The notes under the pieces were generated by a model. The model had not been told where the DNA came from. It saw only the letters and a program-made list of their open reading frames with translations, and did not search any database. The translations under genes and the position numbers were made by a program. Source: Veillonella sp. DNF00869 (GTDB lineage Bacteria > Bacillota > Negativicutes > Veillonellales > Veillonellaceae). Taken from it: a stretch of DNA of 5,077 nucleotides. Positions 1-5,077 of the stretch are shown here, piece after piece. The stretch's first letter is position 1. Each line of letters starts with the position of its first letter. The stretch lies in NCBI RefSeq assembly GCF_001553345.1, contig NZ_KQ960757.1, positions 1-5,077 of the forward strand, given 5' to 3'.

Positions 1-10
1 ACTTAGTCAT
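1..10 (-). CDS. Start of a leftward gene, cut off by the window edge
   Basis: An ATG at 10-8 on the minus strand begins a reading frame (Met-Thr-Lys...) that runs off the left edge after three codons, so no product can be named. The case for a real start is the very strong Shine-Dalgarno AGGAGGT seven bases upstream and an extended -10 promoter element about 70 bases upstream. The gene is divergent from bioB. Whether it belongs to biotin metabolism cannot be told from this window. Confidence 0.6.
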
Positions 11-17
11 AGCAACC

Positions 18-24
18 ACCTCCT
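18..24 (-). promoter_or_regulatory. Strong Shine-Dalgarno of the leftward gene
   Basis: The minus strand reads AGGAGGT seven bases before the ATG at 10. It lies within a purine-rich run (GGGAGGAGGTGG) and is close to a full match to the 16S anti-SD. It is the main evidence that a gene starts at the left edge. Confidence 0.7.
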
Positions 25-27
25 CCC

Positions 28-53
28 ATATTAGGAAGAGATGAGCCTAACAT
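28..53 (-). promoter_or_regulatory. Possible leader hairpin before the leftward gene
   Basis: On the minus strand ATGTTAGG (53-46) can pair with CCTAATAT (35-28) around a 10-base loop. This gives an eight-pair stem with one G-U pair, three bases upstream of the purine-rich SD run. A hairpin so close to the SD could affect translation, but it is short and AT-rich, no riboswitch class is recognised, and it may be chance. Confidence 0.2.
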
Positions 54-79
54 CACGTCATTAACTCTTCTACGAACCC

Positions 80-88
80 ATTATACCA
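80..88 (-). promoter_or_regulatory. Extended -10 promoter of the leftward gene
   Basis: The minus strand reads TGG TATAAT (88-80), a perfect -10 hexamer with the TGn extension. No good -35 lies 16-18 bp upstream, which is acceptable for an extended -10 promoter. Transcription would start near 73, giving a leader of roughly 60 bases. This promoter does not overlap the inverted repeat at 157-191, so the putative BirA site seems aimed at bioB rather than at this gene. Confidence 0.5.
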
Positions 89-156
89 CAAATTCTACAT
101 ATGGAATAAAATTCTATAAGCGCAGAATACCTGCATAGCAAAATAATCTCCGCTCT

Positions 157-191
157 CTGTTAACGCTTATACTATTGACGCAAGTTAACAA
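157..191. promoter_or_regulatory. Putative BirA (biotin repressor) operator of bioB
   Basis: Two perfect inverted arms, TGTTAAC (158-164) and GTTAACA (184-190), are separated by 19 bases. The known BirA operator is an inverted repeat of the type TTGTTAACC, a spacer, GGTTAACAA, with a spacer in the mid-teens between nine-base arms. Counted the same way the spacer here is 17, slightly long. The outer and inner flanking bases of each arm match the consensus only partly. The placement fits repression: the -35 hexamer lies inside the spacer and the right arm lies between -35 and -10. The link to BirA is inferred from arm sequence, position and the nature of the downstream gene. Each arm contains the palindrome GTTAAC, so a different regulator cannot be excluded. 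Confidence 0.6.
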
Positions 192-203
192 TAATTATAT
201 AAT
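175..203 (+). promoter_or_regulatory. bioB promoter, sigma-70 type
   Basis: TTGACG at 175-180 (five of six to the -35 consensus) and TATAAT at 198-203 (perfect -10) are separated by exactly 17 bp. Transcription should start near 209-211, about 47 bases before the bioB ATG. Such a strong basal promoter suits a gene held down by a repressor, in agreement with the overlapping inverted repeat. Confidence 0.8.
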
Positions 204-229
204 GTAGTCATTATGATGTAGTCATTAAA
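202..229 (+). repeat. 14-bp tandem repeat at the bioB transcription start
   Basis: ATGTAGTCATT occurs at 202-212 and again at 216-226, a 14-base period, with the following three bases differing (ATG against AAA). Each copy carries a small dyad (AATG or GATG, four bases, CATT). The first copy overlaps the end of the -10 hexamer and the expected start point, the second lies in the untranslated leader. It could be a second operator or a simple local duplication. Both copies also contain ATG directly followed by TAG. Confidence 0.6.
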
Positions 230-256
230 ATCAAACAACTATTACGAGGTGTAATT

Positions 257-1273
257 ATGGAAACTGTATCAAAATCTATTTCCTATGAAACAATCATAGC
301 CTATGCGCAAAAAGTATTAGATGGTGGCGAGATCACTCGTGAAGAGGCAGAGCAGCTGATTCACACATCTGACGAAGACACTATGATTCTTTTAGCTATG
401 GCTGATAAGATCCGCCAAAAGTTCAATGACGATACAGTAGACCTATGTGCCATCGTGAACGCCCGTTCCGGTAAATGCCCAGAAAACTGTAAATTCTGTG
501 CTCAATCCGCCCATCATGACACTGGTGTTACTGTGTATCCTTTCATGGAAGAGGATGAAATCGTTAACGCTGCTAAAAAAGCGAAAGAAGCTGGCGCTAT
601 CCGCTTCTCCATCGTTACAAGTGGCCGTAACACAAACAACCCAAAAGAGTTCGAGCAAATTTTGAGCGCTCTCACTCGTATTCGTAAAGAAACTGGGTTA
701 GAGATTTGTTGCTCCCTTGGTTTATTGACCTACGAGCAAGCCGTGCAATTAAAAGAAATTGGTGTGACACGTTATCACTCCAACATCGAAACAGCACCAA
801 GCCATTTCCCAGACATTTGTACAACACACTCTTATGAAGATAAAATGTTCACTATCTCCAATGCACAAAAGGCAGGCATTCGTGTTTGCTCCGGCGGTAT
901 CTTGGGGTTGAATGAAACCAAAGAGCAACGTGTTGAAATGGCATTCGAGTTAAAACGATTAGGGGTAGACTCCGTTCCTTTGAACATTCTTAACCCTATC
1001 AAGAACACACCATTCGAAAACAATAAACCAATTCCTCCATTGGAAATTCTTCGAACCTTTGCTGTGTTCCGCTTCGTATTGCCAAAGGCTTTGATTCGTA
1101 CGGCTGGCGGTCGTGAAGTGAACCTTCGTGACTTACAATCTTACGCATTAAAAGGTGGTTTGAACGGTATTATGGTGGGTGGTTACCTAACAACAGCTGG
1201 TCGCTCTCCATTAGATGATCTACAAATGATCAAAGACTTGGAGCTCAACCTTAACACCGTACAAGAAGCATAA
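257..1273 (+). CDS. bioB: Biotin synthase, radical SAM, probable Type II (anaerobe-type)
   Basis: BioB is the last enzyme of biotin synthesis. It inserts sulfur into dethiobiotin using S-adenosylmethionine-derived radicals in the cytosol. The 338 residues cover the full family length. The radical-SAM cluster motif CxxxCxxC is Cys74, Cys78, Cys81. Other family signatures are YHSNIET (173-179, the YNHNLDT motif of E. coli), VCSGGILGL (210-218), PLNILNPIKNTP (241-252) and IRTAGGRE (280-287). By eye alignment to E. coli, auxiliary-cluster ligands Cys128, Cys188 and Arg260 correspond to Cys151, Cys211 and Arg281, but Cys97 is replaced by Ser118. Extra cysteines sit at 64, 152 and 188 (in FPDICTTH). 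That pattern fits the Type II enzymes of anaerobes described as using a 4Fe-5S auxiliary cluster. The start is set by GAGGTG at 246-251, five bases before ATG. The gene stands alone between its own promoter and a terminator, so dethiobiotin must be made by genes elsewhere or imported. Confidence 0.96.
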   Translation: METVSKSISYETIIAYAQKVLDGGEITREEAEQLIHTSDEDTMILLAMADKIRQKFNDDTVDLCAIVNARSGKCPENCKFCAQSAHHDTGVTVYPFMEEDEIVNAAKKAKEAGAIRFSIVTSGRNTNNPKEFEQILSALTRIRKETGLEICCSLGLLTYEQAVQLKEIGVTRYHSNIETAPSHFPDICTTHSYEDKMFTISNAQKAGIRVCSGGILGLNETKEQRVEMAFELKRLGVDSVPLNILNPIKNTPFENNKPIPPLEILRTFAVFRFVLPKALIRTAGGREVNLRDLQSYALKGGLNGIMVGGYLTTAGRSPLDDLQMIKDLELNLNTVQEA

Positions 1274-1353
1274 TCCTATCACTGTAACAACAAAACTTTT
1301 CATTACCTATATGTCTCAATTAGAGAGCTGCAACCATATAGAACTTTCAAATG

Positions 1354-1398
1354 AAAACAGGGGACCCGATTCCATCAAATCTGGGTCCCCTGTTTTTT
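1354..1398 (+). terminator. Strong intrinsic terminator of bioB, possibly bidirectional
   Basis: AAAACAGGGGACCC (1354-1367) pairs perfectly with GGGTCCCCTGTTTT (1383-1396), a 14-bp stem with a GC-rich core. Four further pairs can form inside the 15-base loop (GATT with AATC). A run of six T follows at 1393-1398. It lies about 80 bases after the bioB stop. Read on the minus strand the stem is followed by TTTTCATTT, so it may also end the three-gene operon arriving from the right, which has no better terminator after its stop at 1557. The rest of the gap, 1399-1556, is AT-rich and shows no gene. Confidence 0.9.
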
Positions 1399-1556
1399 AA
1401 TATATATTCGATTTGCTAAACAATGCGCATCACAGAACGTGTATCCTATATACTATTAATCCAATCAGAAAATAGCCATATATGTTCTATTCCAACCGAA
1501 ATACATCCACACTATAGAACTACACTCCGCTTACACTATAAAATATTTTCTAGATA

Positions 1557-2873
1557 TTATAGTATTCCTAGTCCATGCAACACTGGCTCATACACATAAT
1601 ACAAGAACAACCATGTCCCCAATCCTGCTACGCCACCTACGAGGGCACCGTTAATACGGATCCAAGCAAGATCTTCTTCCACCTTACTTTCAATAAAATG
1701 AATGAACCGTTCTGTACTTAAGCTTTGTAGCACTTCGCGGATGATGATGCCGATAAACCCATGGCTCTTTGAAGCAATGTGCAGCATAATATGAGTTAAG
1801 GCTTCTTCTAACCGTTCCACCATGCCTGGCTCTTCACAGTAATGATTCCACAACTCTTGAAAGCTCGATTCCAACGCAATGGCCATTGGCGATGTCCCAT
1901 CCGCAGATACCATGCCTTCACGAATCCGTGGGCATACATACTCTTCTAACATGAGTTCCCAATCTTGCACATCGATCCACTGTTGAATAGCATCGTCCAA
2001 GGTCTTTGTGATGCTTCGGCTCGACGCCATGTGTTGCAAAGGTCCCACCCATTGATGCAACCACACGAGGCGTTCCGTGCTATTCGGCTGTTTCCAGCGC
2101 TCCAACATTTGATGCACTTCTTCGATGATGGCCCGTGCCATTTCTTGGACGTTCACGATGTTCAATCCTTCTGAAAGTCCAATGAGCATGGCAGACACTA
2201 CATCTTTCTTGCGCTTTTCGATTTCTTCCTTAATAACCGCTTCTAGCCATTGCTGTGCTTTCGGTGTATACAGAGCCCTCTGCAAATAGTCGATGCCTCG
2301 AATGACCACACTTTCATAACGATTGTGCTCACACACATGCAGTAAAGTCTGTTGCATAGGACCGATAAAAGACTGATTATGCAAAAATTTCCGCAACCGC
2401 TGTGCTCCCCATTGGGCCCACTCCCGATCACTACGTCGCTCCCACAACTCCGACAACACAGTAGCAATCCCTTGGCGCACCGTATTCCGTCCTACATCAC
2501 TGCGAATATATTGGTCTATAAACGGTACAAACTGTACCCGTTCAATAGCCCTTTTACATTGATCATAGGTGAGAAGTTTCGTATTCACCATGCGGATAAT
2601 CCCCTCAATAAGGCGATTCTTATTCCGTGGAATCAGTTCCGTATGAAAGGACACACCCAAAGGTTTTCGAAATAAAGCAGTCACCGCAAACCAGTCCGCT
2701 ACGCTACCGATGAGGGCAGATTGGACAAACCAATACAAACCATCATACCAAGGAGCTGTGATATACCACTGTCCCCACCACACCAAGCCAAACAAAACCG
2801 CCATGGTGAGCAGCAAGCGATTCGCATAGGTTGTATAGGGCGTTCTTGGTATTTCTATAACACGAGGGCTCAT
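1557..2873 (-). CDS. DUF445 (YjiN-like) membrane protein, second paralogue
   Basis: This 438-residue protein belongs to the DUF445 family, to which E. coli YjiN (of similar length) belongs. The family's biochemical role is not known to me. Family marks are SVADWFAVTALFRKPLG (57-73), IPRNKNR (81-87) and a C-terminal IRINGALVGG (405-414). Hydrophobic segments at about 20-40, a weaker one around 46-68 that includes the ADWFAVTALF motif, and 409-428 suggest anchoring in the membrane at both ends. The roughly 300 residues between are hydrophilic and helical-looking, with no recognised enzyme motif. The start is fixed by AAGGAGG six bases upstream. The ATG overlaps the stop of the preceding gene in ATGA, so translation is probably coupled. 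It is the last gene of the operon. The family call is firm, the function is not. Confidence 0.9.
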   Translation of the reverse strand: MSPRVIEIPRTPYTTYANRLLLTMAVLFGLVWWGQWYITAPWYDGLYWFVQSALIGSVADWFAVTALFRKPLGVSFHTELIPRNKNRLIEGIIRMVNTKLLTYDQCKRAIERVQFVPFIDQYIRSDVGRNTVRQGIATVLSELWERRSDREWAQWGAQRLRKFLHNQSFIGPMQQTLLHVCEHNRYESVVIRGIDYLQRALYTPKAQQWLEAVIKEEIEKRKKDVVSAMLIGLSEGLNIVNVQEMARAIIEEVHQMLERWKQPNSTERLVWLHQWVGPLQHMASSRSITKTLDDAIQQWIDVQDWELMLEEYVCPRIREGMVSADGTSPMAIALESSFQELWNHYCEEPGMVERLEEALTHIMLHIASKSHGFIGIIIREVLQSLSTERFIHFIESKVEEDLAWIRINGALVGGVAGLGTWLFLYYVYEPVLHGLGIL

Positions 2874-4099
2874 ACAATCCCTCCTTTTAGCAAGGTCAAT
2901 CCGTAGAAGAGACCGCCTAAAATAGCACCTACCAAGGACCCATTAATGCGTATCATCTGTAAATCATAGCCCAATTTAGATTGTAATATGCGAGTAATTT
3001 CCTCTGGTGTGAATCGATTCATCTCGCGCACGACAATCTGTTCAATCCAAGGGCGTACGTAATTTAAGACATGCAACAATTGGAATAGAATAAATCGCTC
3101 TGCCTTACGACCTTTCACAGCATTCGTTTCCAAGCGCTCAAAGAAATGGTACAATTCCGTTTCTCCTTGCTCCACATACCGTGCCAAGTCCAACGTATCT
3201 TCCAACACATAGCCATCTTCGATGAACTCCCGGAACCAAGCATTTTTTTTATCTTCTAATTTCCGTTGCCACTGTCCATTCTGTGCAAGTTCATCCACTG
3301 CCCATCGAGCCTTCGTGTATACCGCAGATCCCAAGGGCGACTGCAAAGATTCTTGGCTCATCAAATAGGCGCAGCCTTTCACCTGTATCATGTGTGTAAT
3401 GTATTCCGGTGAAAGTGACTCCCCACCTAATGCTAACGCCAATTCTCGCAAAAATGAATGGTCTGCATAGCGATTCATCACAGAGGATACTAGCCCTAAT
3501 AAGTAGGGGCGAATCCCTTCCGCCGCCAGCAATCGTTGAAGCATACGGTTGATGTGCATCCATAGCACCTCTGCTCGTTCTGGTTCTAACAGCTGACGAC
3601 ACAAACTAACCACAAAAGGTGTCACTCGCCAAGATTCCACACCATTCTTGATATGCCCTAGCAATTGTTCTTGCAGTAAATTTTCTTTCACATGGGGCAA
3701 CACATGGTCTTTCAGTTCCTCAAAACACACATGAACATATCCCCGACCAGTGGCACTATTCATAAATGACACAATCCGCCCTGGTACACGTTCCTGTTTT
3801 AGTACCTCGTACATATGAGATACCCGAAGGAGTTCGTCCACCATCATATGCCGTGCCATTTCCACGAACCGTTCCTTATTCCTAGGGATGAGCGCCGTTT
3901 TGAAAGGAATCCCCAAGGGTTTCGTAAACAGTGCTGTCACCGCATACCAATCAGCTAAGCCACCAATCATGGCGGCCCCTGAAATATGCGTGATGAGACC
4001 CCAGAAAGGATCTCTATGCAAAGGATAGGATACTAAGAATATGACACTCATCAGTACTAGTAACGCCGTTGCTCCATGACGTTGTAACCACACTGTCAT
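2870..4099 (-). CDS. DUF445 (YjiN-like) membrane protein, first paralogue
   Basis: This 409-residue protein has the same layout as its downstream neighbour. A hydrophobic segment spans about 10-26, followed by GLADWYAVTALFTKPLG (47-63) in a second hydrophobic stretch and IPRNKER (71-77). A long soluble-looking helical middle follows, then a C-terminal IRINGSLVGAILGG (383-396) leading into a last membrane segment (about 386-404). The middle regions of the two proteins differ widely by eye, so the duplication is old and the copies are probably not redundant. The ATG directly follows the TAA of the hydrolase gene (TAAATG). The only nearby SD is GAGG (4114-4111), 11 bases upstream and rather far, which suggests reliance on ribosomes finishing the upstream gene. 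No function is claimed beyond the family assignment. A paired complex with the neighbour is plausible inference. Confidence 0.9.
   Translation of the reverse strand: MTVWLQRHGATALLVLMSVIFLVSYPLHRDPFWGLITHISGAAMIGGLADWYAVTALFTKPLGIPFKTALIPRNKERFVEMARHMMVDELLRVSHMYEVLKQERVPGRIVSFMNSATGRGYVHVCFEELKDHVLPHVKENLLQEQLLGHIKNGVESWRVTPFVVSLCRQLLEPERAEVLWMHINRMLQRLLAAEGIRPYLLGLVSSVMNRYADHSFLRELALALGGESLSPEYITHMIQVKGCAYLMSQESLQSPLGSAVYTKARWAVDELAQNGQWQRKLEDKKNAWFREFIEDGYVLEDTLDLARYVEQGETELYHFFERLETNAVKGRKAERFILFQLLHVLNYVRPWIEQIVVREMNRFTPEEITRILQSKLGYDLQMIRINGSLVGAILGGLFYGLTLLKGGIV
2880..2886 (-). promoter_or_regulatory. Shine-Dalgarno inside the first DUF445 gene
   Basis: The minus strand reads AAGGAGG six bases before the ATG at 2873, within the last codons of the upstream gene. 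It fixes the start of the second paralogue. It is stronger and better spaced than the SD of the first paralogue, so the second protein may be made at least as well as the first. Confidence 0.75.
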
Positions 4100-4930
4100 T
4101 TAGTTCACATCCTCTATTACATCACCCGGTTGTTCCGGAATCCAGCAACGTTGGTTTGGGTATGTGTGGCGGAATGTGTCCGAGGGCACCCAAATAGATC
4201 CATTGGCATGCATAGGAATAAATAGTTTCGTGTTCATTATACCTAACACTTCTAAGGCTCCCCACTCGCGAGCTACTTCTAACCGAGCATCTACAGGGAA
4301 CATCATAATATCCACAGACAAACCTGTTAGAGGTGCGAATTCTTTCTCCTTTAACGCTTTTGCCTCTGCAATATTCTCAGGCGTATCTCCAGACCAATGC
4401 CACCAGTTTAAATCTCCTGCGTGAAAGATGCGATGCGTACCTGTATCCACCAAGAATGAACCGCCCTCATCAGTGGAACCAAACATGGTGACAGTCAGAT
4501 TGTCCGATTCTAATGTGTCGCCTACTTTCATGGAGTGCAAAGAAAACACTTGTTGTACCAACTCTTCTGTCAGATGTTCCTCTGTCATATTTTGGCCTTG
4601 ATTAGAACACCCTTGTTTGATTCTTTCTAACACCAAACTAGCTTTCTCAGCATCTTGCTTAGCCTCTGCTGTCTCCTGCAATTCCTTGAAAATATCTCGC
4701 AAAGCTGGCACATCTTCATGGTACCAAACACTGTGTATATATGGTAAATATTTGAAAATTGATTTCACGTAATGGTCATGATGGATATGGGATACAAAAA
4801 CATGTAACTCGTAGCCTTGTGCTACTAATGTATCTATCACTCCGGCTGGATCTTTCCAGTAATCAAATACATAGGCCCGTCTGCCATCTTCAATGACAAA
4901 ACCGCTATGTTCTAAATAGGTAACTTTCAT
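4100..4930 (-). CDS. MBL-fold metallo-hydrolase with a helical insertion
   Basis: This is a 276-residue cytosolic-looking protein of the metallo-beta-lactamase fold, of the COG2220-like type of predicted Zn-dependent hydrolases. It opens with the typical beta-strand KVTYLEHSGFVIE. Metal-site residues visible are the HxHxDH motif (His48, His50, Asp52, His53), Asp173 in IFHAGDLNWWHW (168-179) and His241 in FIPMHANG (237-244). FGSTDEGGSFLVDTG (150-164) is another mark of this subgroup. The substrate is unknown. Residues about 78-130 form a Lys/Glu/Gln-rich, helical-looking stretch that seems longer than in the relatives I recall. No signal peptide or membrane segment is seen. AGGAG at 4940-4936 lies five bases before the ATG. 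It is the first gene of the operon and its TAA abuts the ATG of the first DUF445 gene, tying it to the two membrane proteins. Confidence 0.9.
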   Translation of the reverse strand: MKVTYLEHSGFVIEDGRRAYVFDYWKDPAGVIDTLVAQGYELHVFVSHIHHDHYVKSIFKYLPYIHSVWYHEDVPALRDIFKELQETAEAKQDAEKASLVLERIKQGCSNQGQNMTEEHLTEELVQQVFSLHSMKVGDTLESDNLTVTMFGSTDEGGSFLVDTGTHRIFHAGDLNWWHWSGDTPENIAEAKALKEKEFAPLTGLSVDIMMFPVDARLEVAREWGALEVLGIMNTKLFIPMHANGSIWVPSDTFRHTYPNQRCWIPEQPGDVIEDVN

Positions 4931-4966
4931 ATTAACTCCTAATTGATAATTTTATTGATTACTTTT

Positions 4967-4975
4967 ATTATAACA
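4967..4975 (-). promoter_or_regulatory. Extended -10 promoter of the hydrolase-DUF445 operon
   Basis: The minus strand reads TGT TATAAT (4975-4967), a perfect -10 with the TGn extension, about 36 bases before the hydrolase ATG. No strong -35 is found at 16-18 bp. TTGAGG (4998-4993) is 20 bp away and so poorly spaced. Transcription would start near 4960. Confidence 0.55.
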
Positions 4976-4985
4976 CAAAACCCTT

Positions 4986-5007
4986 AACAACACCTCAACA
5001 ACTCCTC
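4986..5007. repeat. 11-bp tandem repeat upstream of the operon promoter
   Basis: AACAACACCTC (4986-4996) is followed at once by AACAACTCCTC (4997-5007), two 11-base units with one mismatch. On the transcribed strand they read GAGGAGTTGTT then GAGGTGTTGTT and cover about -26 to -47 from the expected start. One helical turn per unit and this position are typical of sites for direct-repeat-binding regulators such as the OmpR/PhoB family. That role is a guess. Confidence 0.5.
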
Positions 5008-5011
5008 TTTG

Positions 5012-5077
5012 TTATCCTATACCATGCTCCTTCGCTGAAAAACGCTGAGGAACGCCATTAGGTGTAGTAGCCTTGTG
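5012..5077 (-). CDS. Possible C-terminal tail of an upstream gene, partial
   Basis: From the right edge the minus strand stays open for 21 codons (ending ...FSAKEHGIG) and stops with TAA at 5014-5012, 81 bases before the hydrolase start. One other minus-strand frame is open for 19 codons and 21 open codons are not statistically telling, so this is only a candidate. No product can be assigned. No clear terminator lies between this stop and the hydrolase, so read-through into the operon is possible. Confidence 0.35.
   Translation of the reverse strand, partial: HKATTPNGVPQRFSAKEHGIG

Noticed and set aside
28..88. A riboswitch in the leader of the leftward gene
   Set aside because: The leader is only about 60 bases and no known riboswitch core was recognised. 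Only a weak hairpin can be supported.
1311..1400. A 29-codon plus-strand reading frame after bioB
   Set aside because: There is no Shine-Dalgarno before its ATG, and most of it is made of the terminator stem and T-run.
1535..1563. AT-rich hairpin (ACTATAA with TTATAGT) at the end of the second DUF445 gene
   Set aside because: The stem is all A-T apart from one pair and is not followed by a T-run on the minus strand, so it does not qualify as a terminator.
2352..2675. A 107-residue plus-strand open frame
   Set aside because: It lies wholly opposite the well-supported DUF445 gene, has no promoter or ribosome site of its own, and resembles no family. It is an antisense shadow.
3291..3602. A 103-residue minus-strand open frame within the first DUF445 gene
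   Set aside because: It is in another frame of a gene with clear family motifs, and the Arg/Ser/Gly-rich composition is typical of a shadow frame.
4164..4424. An 86-residue plus-strand open frame opposite the hydrolase
   Set aside because: It covers the strand opposite the conserved HAGD and IPMH motifs and shows no start signals.

Overview
The window reads as an ordinary chromosomal stretch of a low-to-mid GC, Firmicutes-like bacterium. The biotin synthase lacks one classical auxiliary-cluster cysteine and carries extra cysteines, the pattern expected of the anaerobe-type (Type II) enzyme, so an obligate anaerobe is likely. My best guess is a member of the Negativicutes such as Veillonella. 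That is inference from the look of the proteins and promoters and no search was run.

Left region (1-256) is a divergent control region. A leftward gene starts at 10 with a strong Shine-Dalgarno and an extended -10, but only its first three codons are inside the window. Facing right is a textbook sigma-70-type promoter for bioB (TTGACG, 17 bp, TATAAT). It is overlaid by an inverted repeat TGTTAAC-N19-GTTAACA that resembles the operator of the biotin repressor BirA. A 14-bp tandem repeat follows in the leader.

Middle left (257-1400) holds bioB as a single-gene unit closed by a strong hairpin terminator. No other biotin gene is visible next to it. The 283 bases between bioB and the next gene hold only this terminator and AT-rich sequence with no convincing gene.

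Right region (1557-4930, all on the minus strand) is a tightly packed three-gene operon transcribed right to left. It encodes a 276-residue metallo-beta-lactamase-fold hydrolase, then two different DUF445 (YjiN-like) membrane-anchored proteins. The junctions are TAAATG (no gap) and ATGA (4-base overlap), so the three are probably translationally coupled and made in fixed proportion. A promoter with an extended -10 lies before the hydrolase, with an 11-bp tandem repeat just upstream. At the right edge a 21-codon open stretch ending at 5012 may be the tail of another minus-strand gene.

The most interesting points are the variant cluster-ligand set of BioB, the putative BirA operator built into its promoter, and the coupled hydrolase plus paired DUF445 operon, whose joint function is unknown. 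Nothing resembling a defence system, mobile element, CRISPR array or RNA gene was seen.
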